Assembly (NCBI RefSeq): GCF_003315035.1
Contig: NZ_QNRE01000007.1
Coordinates: 124,001 to 188,000 of the forward strand
DNA: 64,000 nt
Origin: Nocardia puris
GTDB lineage: Bacteria; Actinomycetota; Actinomycetes; Mycobacteriales; Mycobacteriaceae
Reading direction: 5' to 3'
The notes under the pieces are model-generated. The model did not search any database, was not told the DNA's origin, and saw only the letters and a list, made by a program, of their open reading frames with translations. The translations under genes were made by a program, and so were the position numbers. Positions 57,029 to 64,000 of the stretch are shown piece after piece (positions within the stretch are counted from its first letter, which is position 1; every line of letters begins with the position of its first letter).

Positions 57029-57810
57029 CCGTGGCGAAGGACGAAGCCGCGCCGCCGATGATCGTCGCGGACCGGGTATGCAAGAACTTCGGTGCGCTGC
57101 AAGTGCTCAAGGGCATCTCGCTGGAGGTGGCGCGCGGGGAGGTGCTGTGCCTGATCGGCCCGTCCGGGTCGGGCAAGTCGACATTCCTGCGCTGCATCAA
57201 CCACCTCGAGCAGGTCAACGCGGGCCGGCTCTACGTGGACGGCGACCTGGTCGGCTACCGCCAGAAGGGCGACAAGCTCTACGAGCTGCACCCGCGCGAC
57301 GCGGCCAAACAGCGCCGCGACATCGGCATGGTGTTCCAGCACTTCAACCTGTTCCCGCACCGCACGGCGCTGGAGAACATCATCGAGGCGCCCACCCAGG
57401 TGAAGAAGGTGCGCAAGGCCGACGCGGTCGCGCGCGCCAAGGAACTGCTCGACCGGGTAGGCATGGGCGACAAGGCGAACGCCTATCCGGCGCAGCTGTC
57501 CGGCGGGCAGCAGCAGCGGGTGGCGATCGCGCGGGCGCTGGCCATGGACCCCAAGCTGATGCTGTTCGACGAGCCCACCTCGGCGCTGGACCCCGAACTC
57601 GTCGGCGAGGTGCTGGCGGTCATGCGGGAGCTGGCGGGCACCGGCATGACGATGGTCGTGGTGACCCACGAGATGGGTTTCGCGCGCGAGGTGGCCGACC
57701 AGCTGGTGTTCATGGACGGCGGCGTCGTCGTGGAGGCGGGTGTCCCGCGCGAGGTGCTGGCGGACCCGAAACACGAACGCACGAAAGCGTTCCTGTCGCG
57801 ACTGCTCTGA
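57025..57810 (+). CDS. Amino-acid ABC transporter ATPase (GlnQ/HisP type)
   Basis: The product is 261 residues: Walker A GPSGSGKST, Q-loop MVFQHFNLFPHRTALENI, signature LSGGQQQR, Walker B LMLFDEPTSALDPEL, switch THEMGFAREVADQLVFMDGG. It is highly typical of polar amino-acid importers and of normal length. A strong hairpin follows the stop. Confidence 0.95.
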   Translation: MTVAKDEAAPPMIVADRVCKNFGALQVLKGISLEVARGEVLCLIGPSGSGKSTFLRCINHLEQVNAGRLYVDGDLVGYRQKGDKLYELHPRDAAKQRRDIGMVFQHFNLFPHRTALENIIEAPTQVKKVRKADAVARAKELLDRVGMGDKANAYPAQLSGGQQQRVAIARALAMDPKLMLFDEPTSALDPELVGEVLAVMRELAGTGMTMVVVTHEMGFAREVADQLVFMDGGVVVEAGVPREVLADPKHERTKAFLSRLL

Positions 57811-57819
57811 GCGCGCAGG

Positions 57820-57855
57820 CGAAGGCCGGGCGACCCGAGGGGTGCCCGGCCTTCG
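57820..57855. terminator. Hairpin between convergent genes
   Basis: A perfect 12-bp inverted repeat CGAAGGCCGGGC / GCCCGGCCTTCG with a 12-base loop lies 9 bases past the ATPase stop, followed by TTCT. It can serve the importer operon and the opposing secreted-protein gene. Confidence 0.75.
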
Positions 57856-57903
57856 TTCTGGGGTGGGTGACGGTCGCGCCGTCACCGGAACTGTCGCCGT
57901 CGA

Positions 57904-58437
57904 TCACGGGCCGGGGATGAAGAAGAAACCGACCGTCGCACCGATGGCCGCACCGACAGCGCAGCCGACGAACGCGCCGACGATGAAGAACCAAATGCCG
58001 ATCGCGGCGCCGATGACGCAGCCGATACCGGCGGCCACACCGATGGTGACGGGTCCGCCCGCCTCGTGCACGCCGGGCATATCCTGCGACATCACGGCCG
58101 CGGGGCTGGGCCCACCGACCGGGGTGAGGGTCAGGACGGTGCCGGAGGCGTCGATCCTGGGCGCTACCGCGTGTGCGTCGATGCGCAGCGGGATGGCGCC
58201 GATGAAGGTGCCGTCTTCGGCGACGACCGCGACCGCGTCGGGTGCGGGCACGAACTTGCCGGAGGCGAGCGTCACTTCCATGCTCGAGTGGTCCGCCGCG
58301 AAGCTGGTGGTGTAGGCGACGGGGCCGTCCTGGCCGCTGAAGCCCGCGAGCGTCCCTTGGCCGTGGCCGGTGGCCGCGGCGATGCCGGTGGCGGCTACCG
58401 CTATGAAGGCGGCCGCTACCAATTTCCTGATGAACAT
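57904..58437 (-). CDS. Secreted small protein with glycine-zipper C-terminus
   Basis: The product is 177 residues. A signal peptide (MFIRKLVAAAFIAVAATGIAA) is followed by a beta-rich exported domain (VAYTTSFAADHSSMEVTLASGKF; VVAEDGTFIGAIPLRID). The last ~50 residues are two hydrophobic, Gly/Ala-zipper segments (GVAAGIGCVIGAAIG; VGCAVGAAIGATVGFFF) joined by a short loop. This architecture is common in Nocardia and is one reason for the genus call. Function is unknown; the zipper may insert into or oligomerise in the envelope. Confidence 0.82.
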   Translation of the reverse strand: MFIRKLVAAAFIAVAATGIAAATGHGQGTLAGFSGQDGPVAYTTSFAADHSSMEVTLASGKFVPAPDAVAVVAEDGTFIGAIPLRIDAHAVAPRIDASGTVLTLTPVGGPSPAAVMSQDMPGVHEAGGPVTIGVAAGIGCVIGAAIGIWFFIVGAFVGCAVGAAIGATVGFFFIPGP

Positions 58438-58757
58438 TGCACTTCCAATCCTTGCCGAATTCCATGACGTTCCCCCGACGAACGGCACCGGATAAGAATT
58501 ATGATGCTCCTCGGGAATGGTGGATGTCCACACCGATGGGAGGGAATTCTGCAATACCGACCGGAGGTTGGTTGAAGCCCCCAACCAGGGGATGGAGAGT
58601 GCGCTGACAAGTGTACTGAACAGTGTCTTTGCTGGTGAATCGGGCCGCATATTTCGTGAAAACGATACCGGTTGTTTCCGCCGGGCGCGACATTTCCGGT
58701 AAGTGGAGTTCGTTACTCCGCAGTATATTCGGAGAGGGGTTGTTCTGGTCTTTTGAT
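58438..58757. promoter_or_regulatory. Intergenic region upstream of the glycine-zipper gene
   Basis: This 320-bp region is lower in GC than its surroundings. It contains a hairpin-forming GGTTGG / CCAACC pair near 58570-58590. The right half holds the 3' flank of the LysR gene. No gene is supported. Confidence 0.35.
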
Positions 58758-59672
58758 CTATTGTTCCGAGTCGCTCGATCCGTTTCCGAGGGCGAGCCGC
58801 AATTGCCCGAGAAGGACCTTCGTGGCGGGCGCCGGTGTGCGGTCGGTGCGCCACACCAGCGCGAGCCTGCCGCGCAGCGCCGGCCGCTCGATGGGCACCA
58901 CCCGCACGCCGTGCGCGGCCGCCTCCGAACCGGTGAGGCCGGGCACCACGGCGACGCCGAGGCCGTGGGCGGCCAGCCGCAGCAGCAGCGGGGGCGCGGC
59001 CGCCTCGAACGCCACCTGAGGCTCGAAACCGGCGGCGGCACAGGCGAGTTCGAGCACGCCGCGCACCCCGGAGCCGCGCGGCAGGCAGATCAGCGGGCGA
59101 TCGCGCAACTCGGCGAGCGCGACGGAATCACCGAGCTCGGGGTCGCCCGCGGCGACGGCGGCGACGACCGGCGTGTCCAGGACGATCTGCGCGCCCAGCC
59201 CGGCGCCGGACTCCGCGCCGGTCAGGCCGACGACCGCGATGTCGAGCTCGCCGCGATCGAGCGCGGCCAGCATCCGTTCGGACGTGTCCTCGACGAGGCT
59301 GATCGCGACGGCGGGATGGTCGGTGTGGAAGGCGGCGAGCACGGCGGCCACGTCGAACTCCTCGCCGGCCGCACCGGAGATCAGGCCGACGCGCACGTGG
59401 CCGCGCAGCAGTCCGGTGAACTCGGCGACCACGCCCGCGACGCGGTCGGTGGCGGCCAGCGCCGCCCACGCGTGCGGCAGCACCGCCGCGCCGACCTCGG
59501 TGAGCGTCACCGTCCGGCCGCCGCGATCGAGCAGCGGCTGGCCGAGTTCGCGTTCGAGCTGCCGGATCTGGGCGCTCAACCCCGGCTGGGCCAGGTGCAG
59601 GCGGGCGGCGGCGCGGGTGAAGTTCCCCTCCTCCGCGACGGTGACGAAGTAGCGCAGCTGCCGCAGTTCCAT
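58758..59672 (-). CDS. LysR-family transcriptional regulator
   Basis: The product is 304 residues starting MELRQLRYFVTVAEEGNFTRAAARLHLAQPGLSAQIRQLE, a textbook LysR DNA-binding domain. The effector domain follows (VRVGLISGAAGEEFDVAAVLAAF; PLICLPRGSGVRGVLELACAAAGFEP). It is divergent from the FAD oxidoreductase gene with a 71-bp shared promoter, the classic arrangement for a LysR activator and its target. Confidence 0.93.
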   Translation of the reverse strand: MELRQLRYFVTVAEEGNFTRAAARLHLAQPGLSAQIRQLERELGQPLLDRGGRTVTLTEVGAAVLPHAWAALAATDRVAGVVAEFTGLLRGHVRVGLISGAAGEEFDVAAVLAAFHTDHPAVAISLVEDTSERMLAALDRGELDIAVVGLTGAESGAGLGAQIVLDTPVVAAVAAGDPELGDSVALAELRDRPLICLPRGSGVRGVLELACAAAGFEPQVAFEAAAPPLLLRLAAHGLGVAVVPGLTGSEAAAHGVRVVPIERPALRGRLALVWRTDRTPAPATKVLLGQLRLALGNGSSDSEQ

Positions 59673-59743
59673 AACCAATGATTCTAGATCCGAGAAAAAC
59701 TATCTGTTGTACTTCTGGCTTCGGCGCGGGAATCGTCGAAGCC

Positions 59744-61114
59744 ATGACGAACGAACTTCCCGCATTCGACGGCCCGGTGTTCCGTCCGGGCGACCCCGGC
59801 TACGACGACGAGATCGCCGGATTCCAGACCGCTTACACCCACCGCCCCGACGTCGTGGTCGGCGCGCGGCGCACCGAGGACGTGCGCGCCGCCGTGGAAT
59901 ACGCCGCGCGTCGAGGGCTTCCGGTGGCCGTGCAGGCGACGGGGCACGGACTGTCGGTGGCGGCCGACGGCGGCGTGCTCATCAGCACCGCGCGGATGGA
60001 CGCCATCGCCATCGACCCCGACGCGCGCACCGCGCGAATCGGTGCGGGCGTGCGGGCGGGCGCGTTGGTGGCCGCGGCCGCCGAGTACGGATTGGCTCCG
60101 CTGAACGGTTCCTCCCCCTCGGTGGGCTTCGTCGGTTACACGCTGGGCGGCGGAATCGGCTTGCTCGCAAGGAAATTCGGATACGCCGCCGACCATGTGC
60201 GGGAACTCGAGATGGTCACAGCGGATGGCCGGGTGCGCACGCTGCGCCCCGGTGACGTGCTGTTCGGCGCGGCGCTCGGCGGCGGCGGCAACTTCGGCGT
60301 GGTGACCGCGTTGACGACCGGACTCGTCCCGGTCCGCGCGGTCTATGGAGGGCAACTCGTATTCGACGCGTCCCGGGCCGCGGCCGCGCTGGAAGCGTGG
60401 CGGCACTGGACCCGGACGGTGCCCGACGAGGTGACCTCCACCGTCGCGATGCTGACCTACCCCGACATCCCGCAACTCCCGCCCGCGCTGCGCGGCCGCT
60501 TCGCACTGTCGATCCGCGTCGCGTTCCTCGGGTCGGCGCAGGAGGGCGACCGGCTCGTCGCACCCCTGCGCGCGGTGGGGGACGGCGTGCGCGACGACCT
60601 ACGCGAGATGCCTTACACCGAGACGCACACGATCCACGCCGACCCGCCCGACCCGCACGCCTACTCGGCCACCAACGCGCTGCTCGACGACCTGAGCGAG
60701 GACGCGATCGCGGCGCTGTGGCGGGTGGCCGGACCCGAGGGCGCGGTGCCCGCCGTGCTCGACATCCGGCATCTCGGCGGTGCGCTCGGTGCGCCCGGGT
60801 CGGCGGGCAGTGCCGTGGACCATCGCGACGCGGCGTATGTGGTGCGCGCGATCACCATGGCCGCACCCGGTGACGACACCGCACCCGAGGGGCACGCCCT
60901 GATCCGGGAAGCGTTGGCGCCGTGGACGATCGGGCACAGTCTCGCGTTCCTCTACGGCGCGGGCGCGTCGGCCGGCGAGGCGCAGACCCGAGCCGGATAC
61001 CGCGCCGCGACTTACGCCCGGTTGGCGGCGCTGAAGGCGGAATGCGACCCGCGCAATGTCTTCCGCTGCAATCGCAATGTCGCGCCCCTGGCCGGGGCCC
61101 GGAGCGTGTGCTAG
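59744..61114 (+). CDS. FAD-linked oxidoreductase (BBE-like, PCMH-type FAD domain)
   Basis: The product is 456 residues from the ATG at 59744. The FAD domain includes PDVVVGARRTEDVRAAVEYAARRGLPVAVQATGHGLS, where the His of TGHG is the usual covalent FAD attachment site, then GGGIGLLARKFGYAADHVRELEMVTADG. The C-terminus CDPRNVFRCNRNVAP fits the berberine-bridge segment. The substrate is unknown. It is probably controlled by the divergent LysR protein. Confidence 0.9.
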   Translation: MTNELPAFDGPVFRPGDPGYDDEIAGFQTAYTHRPDVVVGARRTEDVRAAVEYAARRGLPVAVQATGHGLSVAADGGVLISTARMDAIAIDPDARTARIGAGVRAGALVAAAAEYGLAPLNGSSPSVGFVGYTLGGGIGLLARKFGYAADHVRELEMVTADGRVRTLRPGDVLFGAALGGGGNFGVVTALTTGLVPVRAVYGGQLVFDASRAAAALEAWRHWTRTVPDEVTSTVAMLTYPDIPQLPPALRGRFALSIRVAFLGSAQEGDRLVAPLRAVGDGVRDDLREMPYTETHTIHADPPDPHAYSATNALLDDLSEDAIAALWRVAGPEGAVPAVLDIRHLGGALGAPGSAGSAVDHRDAAYVVRAITMAAPGDDTAPEGHALIREALAPWTIGHSLAFLYGAGASAGEAQTRAGYRAATYARLAALKAECDPRNVFRCNRNVAPLAGARSVC

Positions 61115-61117
61115 CGT

Positions 61118-61136
61118 AGTGATATCACTCTGATAC
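61118..61136. promoter_or_regulatory. Probable operator of the SPFH-RHH operon
   Basis: AGTGATATCACT is a perfect palindrome, and a second TGATA follows 11 bases after the first (TGATATCA at 61120, TGATAC at 61131). Direct TGATA repeats one helical turn apart suit a ribbon-helix-helix repressor, such as the one encoded by this operon. Confidence 0.6.
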
Positions 61137-61148
61137 CGGGAGGATGTC

Positions 61149-62033
61149 ATGCAACTCAGGCCCGCTCGTCACGTCAACGGCTTTCTCGTCCTGTTGGCCT
61201 GGCTGGTGCTCACCCTGTTCTTCGGCGCGGTCGCCGCGCTCGGATTCGTCGCCATGGCCAGGGACGGCAACGTCTCCGCGCTGATCGCGGCGATCGCGGC
61301 GACGGTGATCGTCGTCGTGCTTGCCCTGCTGGCGACGGGCCTGATCATCGTGAATCCCAACGAGGCCAAGGTCATCCAGTTCTTCGGCCGCTACATCGGC
61401 TCGGTGAGCGAACCGGGATTCTTCTCGGTCGTGCCGCTCACCGACCGCAAGAGCATCTCGCTGCGGGTGCGCAACTTCGAAACGCAGAAGCTCAAGGTCA
61501 ACGACGCCGACGGCAACCCGGTGGAGATCGCCGCCGTCGTCGTCTACCGGGTGGTCGACAGCTTCAAGGCCGCCTTCGCCGTGGACGACTACGAGGAGTA
61601 CGTGGAGACCCAGTCCGAGGCCGCGGTCCGGCACCTGGCCACCACGCACCCCTACGACGCGCACGACAAAGGCCGCACCAGCCTGCGCGACGGCGCCGAA
61701 GTGGCCGAGGAACTCACCGTCGAGCTGCGTGACCGCACGGAGACGGCGGGTATCGAGGTGATCGAGGCCAGGATCACCCACCTCGCCTACTCGCCGGAGA
61801 TCGCCCAGGCCATGCTGGTGCGCCAGCAGGCGGCGCAGGTGGTGGCCGCGCGCGAGCAGATCGTGGACGGCGCGATCGGCATGGTCGGGCACGCGCTGGA
61901 CCGGCTCGCCGAACAGGGCATGGTGGAACTCGACGAGGAACGCCGGGCCGCGATGGTGTCGAACCTGCTGGTGGTGTTGTGCAGCGACCGAGCCACCCAG
62001 CCCGTCGTGAACACCGGCACGCTCTACCACTGA
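61149..62033 (+). CDS. SPFH/band-7 domain membrane protein
   Basis: The product is 294 residues. Two N-terminal helices (VNGFLVLLAWLVLTLFFGAVAALGFVAMA; ALIAAIAATVIVVVLALLATGLIIV) are followed by the SPFH domain (NPNEAKVIQFFGRYIGSVSEPGFFSVVPL; VEIAAVVVYRVVD; ITHLAYSPEIAQAMLVRQQAAQVVAARE). It is distinct from the flotillin at 10274: shorter, two helices, no long coiled coil. GGGAGGATG precedes the ATG. It is paired with a tiny RHH protein 10 bases downstream. Confidence 0.92.
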   Translation: MQLRPARHVNGFLVLLAWLVLTLFFGAVAALGFVAMARDGNVSALIAAIAATVIVVVLALLATGLIIVNPNEAKVIQFFGRYIGSVSEPGFFSVVPLTDRKSISLRVRNFETQKLKVNDADGNPVEIAAVVVYRVVDSFKAAFAVDDYEEYVETQSEAAVRHLATTHPYDAHDKGRTSLRDGAEVAEELTVELRDRTETAGIEVIEARITHLAYSPEIAQAMLVRQQAAQVVAAREQIVDGAIGMVGHALDRLAEQGMVELDEERRAAMVSNLLVVLCSDRATQPVVNTGTLYH

Positions 62034-62043
62034 GCCGCTGATC

Positions 62044-62202
62044 ATGGTCGAACGCAAGAAGCTGCTGCTGCGCCTCGACCCGGCCGTGCACGAGGCCATG
62101 GCGCGGTGGGCCGCCGACGATCTGCGCAGCATCAACGCGCAGATCGAGTACGCCCTCCGCCAGGCGCTCGAACAGGCGGGCCGAAAGCCGACGAAGGACT
62201 GA
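62044..62202 (+). CDS. 52-residue ribbon-helix-helix (Arc/HicB-type) protein
   Basis: This short gene, 10 bases after the SPFH stop, reads MVERKKLLLRLDPAVHEAMARW... with SINAQIEYALRQALEQAGR. The LLLRLDP strand followed by two helices is the Arc/MetJ ribbon-helix-helix fold, often annotated as a HicB-family antitoxin when next to SPFH genes in actinobacteria. No toxin gene is adjacent. It most likely represses its own operon through the TGATA sites at 61118-61136. Confidence 0.85.
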   Translation: MVERKKLLLRLDPAVHEAMARWAADDLRSINAQIEYALRQALEQAGRKPTKD

Positions 62203-62218
62203 CCGCGTCGAAACCCCT

Positions 62219-62248
62219 GGGCCGCATCACTTTCGAGTGGTGCGGCCC
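62219..62248 (+). terminator. Terminator after the SPFH-RHH operon
   Basis: The arms GGGCCGCA and TGCGGCCC pair perfectly, with further partial pairing inside, followed by TTTCG. It lies 17 bases past the RHH stop and faces the opposing SDR gene. Confidence 0.75.
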
Positions 62249-62259
62249 TTTCGATGTCC

Positions 62260-63156
62260 TCAGCGCGCGAGTTCGGCGACCAGCGCGACGCTGTCCTCGT
62301 AGAGCGCGCGCTGGGTGTCGCGGTCGTAGGACGCCGTCGAGGAAGGGCGCTCGGCGCGGCCGACGAAGTGGCGGCCGGTGGTGCCGGCAAGGGCCGGATC
62401 GGTCACCAGCCGGGCGAGGTCCGCGCCCGAGCGCGCGGGAGTGCGGACGCCGGGGAGTGCGACCAGCGCGCGGGCGACGGTGCGCCACAGGGCGCGCGTG
62501 ATCGGGCTCGCGTCCCTGGCCAAGCCGGTGCCGGGCATCAGGCCGGGGTCGAACGCGTTGACCGTCACGCCCTCGTCGGCCAGGCGGCGCGCCAGTTCGT
62601 AGGTGGTCAGCAGGTTGGCCAGTTTCGAGGTGCTGTAGCGGCGGCGGCCGTCGACGTGCGCGGGCTCGGTCGGGGCGGGCGGCCGGGCCAGGTCGCGGGC
62701 CGACACCGGCAGCGGGTGCGGCATTCCGGTGAACCGGCCGGGATCGTGCGTTCCCGAGGTGACGAATACGACGCGGGCCGGCGCCACCAGGTCGGGCAGC
62801 AACGCCTGGACGAGCGCGAAGTGCCCGAGGTGATTCACTCCGAACGTGGCCTCCACGCCGTCGGCCGTGTGGACGCGGCGCGTGAACTGCACGCCCGCGT
62901 TGCACACGAGCGCGCGCAGCGGTGGGAGGTCCGCTGTGCGCAGGGCGGTGGCGAACTCCGCGATCGAGGCGAGTGAACCCAGGTCGAGTGGCAGTCCGCG
63001 CACGCCGATCGCGGTCGCCTCCCGTGCGACGTGCTCCGGATCGCGGCCGGTGATCACGACCGTCCATCCGGGGTCGGCGGCCAAGGCGGTGGCGCAGGCG
63101 CGGCCGAGACCGCTTGTGCCGCCGACGATCACGACAGTTCTGGCATCAGGTGTCAT
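62260..63156 (-). CDS. Short-chain dehydrogenase (WW-oxidoreductase / protochlorophyllide-reductase-like)
   Basis: The product is 298 residues. The cofactor site is VIVGGTSGLGRA, with CNAGV for the NAG motif and YSTSK for the catalytic YxxxK; VFVTSGTHDP supplies the Ser. The long insertion before YSTSK and the C-terminal tail fit the retinol-dehydrogenase-like branch of SDRs. The substrate is unknown. It is divergent from a TetR gene with an operator between them. Confidence 0.9.
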   Translation of the reverse strand: MTPDARTVVIVGGTSGLGRACATALAADPGWTVVITGRDPEHVAREATAIGVRGLPLDLGSLASIAEFATALRTADLPPLRALVCNAGVQFTRRVHTADGVEATFGVNHLGHFALVQALLPDLVAPARVVFVTSGTHDPGRFTGMPHPLPVSARDLARPPAPTEPAHVDGRRRYSTSKLANLLTTYELARRLADEGVTVNAFDPGLMPGTGLARDASPITRALWRTVARALVALPGVRTPARSGADLARLVTDPALAGTTGRHFVGRAERPSSTASYDRDTQRALYEDSVALVAELAR

Positions 63157-63183
63157 ATGGCATAGTCTGCCATTTTATGCCAT
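63157..63183. promoter_or_regulatory. TetR operator with repeated ATGGCA/TGCCAT half-sites
   Basis: ATGGCATA (63157-63164) and TATGCCAT (63176-63183) form an 8-bp inverted repeat. An inner ATGGCA-TAGTC-TGCCAT (63157-63173) uses the same left arm. The site fills the 43-bp gap between SDR and TetR and starts next to the SDR ATG. Confidence 0.75.
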
Positions 63184-63199
63184 GCGTGACAATGCTGGC

Positions 63200-63793
63200 A
63201 TGTCGACGGCACCCCTGTCCCTGCGGGACCGCAAGAAGCAGCGCACGCGCCGGGCGATCGCGGACGCGGCGCTGCGGTTGTTCGCCGAGCGCGGCTACGA
63301 CGCGGTGACCGTCGCCGACGTCGCCGCCGCGGCCGAGGTCGGCACCCGCACGCTGCACCGGTACTACAGCGCCAAAGAGGAACTGCTCTTCGCCGAGGAC
63401 GACGAGCTGCGCGCCGAACTCGCCGAGTTGCTGGCCGCGCGCCCGCGCGACGAGACCGTGGAGGCCACGCTCGGCGCGGTCGTCGGCCCGCTGACCGCCC
63501 GGTTCGCCGACCACCTCGACGCCCTGCGCGTGCGCGACGCGATCATCGCCGCCCATCCCGCGCTGCGGGCCCGCGACCTGGCCAAGCGCGCCGCGATCGA
63601 GGAACTGCTGGCCGCGCACCTCGCGAGCCGGACCGGCGGGGACCGGCGCGATGTGGGCGCGCGGCTGTGGGCGAAGGTCGGCCTGGCCGTGTTCTTCGCG
63701 GGCTATGAGACCTGGCTGGAGCGAGGCGGGGACCTCGCCGCGCGGGTGCTCGAGGCCCGCACGGCGTTGCTGGACGGGTTGGCGGCGGGTTAA
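63200..63793 (+). CDS. TetR-family transcriptional regulator
   Basis: The product is 197 residues. The helix-turn-helix domain is RDRKKQRTRRAIADAALRLFAERGYDAVTVADVAAAAEVGTRTLHRYYSAKEELLF. The ligand domain is variable, as is normal. The start could be 63182, inside the operator, but 63200 gives the usual short lead before the HTH. It probably represses itself and the divergent SDR gene. Its stop overlaps the stop of the opposing methyltransferase gene. Confidence 0.9.
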   Translation: MSTAPLSLRDRKKQRTRRAIADAALRLFAERGYDAVTVADVAAAAEVGTRTLHRYYSAKEELLFAEDDELRAELAELLAARPRDETVEATLGAVVGPLTARFADHLDALRVRDAIIAAHPALRARDLAKRAAIEELLAAHLASRTGGDRRDVGARLWAKVGLAVFFAGYETWLERGGDLAARVLEARTALLDGLAAG

Positions 63794-64000
63794 CCGGCCG
63801 GCTTCTCCGTGACGAAGATGGCGGTGCCGGGGAAGATCTCGCCGCGCAGCGGGCTCCACTGGCCCCACTCGCGGTCGAGCCATTCCGGCCAGTCGGGTTC
63901 GACGATGTCGAGCAGCGTGAGGCCGGCCGCGACGATCTCGCGGACCCGGTCGCCGATCGTGCGATGGTGCTCGACGTAGGTCGGCACGCCGTCGGCGTCC
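63790..64000 (-). CDS. SAM-dependent methyltransferase, C-terminal fragment (continues beyond window)
   Basis: Only the last ~69 residues are present. VPTYVEHHRTIGDRVREIVAAGLTLLDIVEPDWPEW and the final strand GEIFPGTAIFVTEKPAG match the C-terminal end of class I methyltransferases with a Rossmann fold. The SAM-binding motifs would lie beyond the right edge. Substrate unknown. Confidence 0.65.
   Translation of the reverse strand, partial: DADGVPTYVEHHRTIGDRVREIVAAGLTLLDIVEPDWPEWLDREWGQWSPLRGEIFPGTAIFVTEKPAG

Overview
The window is very GC-rich chromosomal DNA with dense, often overlapping genes (many ATGA or GTGA junctions) and frequent GTG starts, so it comes from an actinomycete. A MAS-like polyketide synthase paired with a PapA-type acyltransferase, and a small secreted protein with a glycine-zipper tail of the kind common in Nocardia, point to a mycolic-acid-containing genus, most likely Nocardia. 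This genus call is inference; no rRNA or tRNA gene was seen.

Layout. 1-5.3 kb: the end of an M20 peptidase, a GntR regulator, two secreted proteins (one a lipase), an SCO6745-family protein and an SRPBCC-ArsR operon with a clear operator. 5.3-12.8 kb (minus strand): a three-gene operon of an OB-fold/YqiJ-like membrane protein, a flotillin and a 1666-residue AAA ATPase. 13.1-28.0 kb (plus strand): a complete group 1h-type [NiFe]-hydrogenase locus (hypA, hypB with a giant His-rich tract, the two structural subunits, a NifU-type iron-sulfur protein, four poorly known accessory proteins, a maturation protease, hypC, hypF, a second hypC, hypD, hypE and a DUF6390-type protein). 28.0-33.5 kb: an ArsR-type repressor divergent from a five-gene ABC importer, probably for nickel. 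33.5-34.4 kb: a type I-E-like CRISPR array of 12 repeats with no cas genes in the window. 34.5-37.8 kb: SDR, LysR and MFS genes, the last preceded by a possible 41-residue ORF. 38.4-50.9 kb: a MAS-like PKS, a 14-TM MFS exporter, a PapA-like acyltransferase and a MacB-like ABC exporter, which together look like a locus for making and exporting a polyketide lipid. 51.0-52.7 kb: an MFS-ArsR operon. 52.7-54.7 kb: two collapsed CRISPR loci (one and two repeats, each with a leader-like upstream sequence) flanking a 5'-truncated MFS gene and a YCII protein. 55.2-57.8 kb: a polar amino-acid ABC importer. 57.9-64 kb: the glycine-zipper protein, LysR with a divergent FAD oxidoreductase, an SPFH protein with a 52-residue ribbon-helix-helix protein, SDR with a divergent TetR around a palindromic operator, and the end of a methyltransferase.

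How it fits together. Nickel import, maturation (HypA-F plus protease) and the high-affinity hydrogenase lie next to each other. A perfect TGTGA-N6-TCACA palindrome precedes the structural operon and a weaker version precedes the importer, suggesting that a CRP/FNR-family regulator links H2 scavenging to nickel supply. The product of the PKS locus is unknown.
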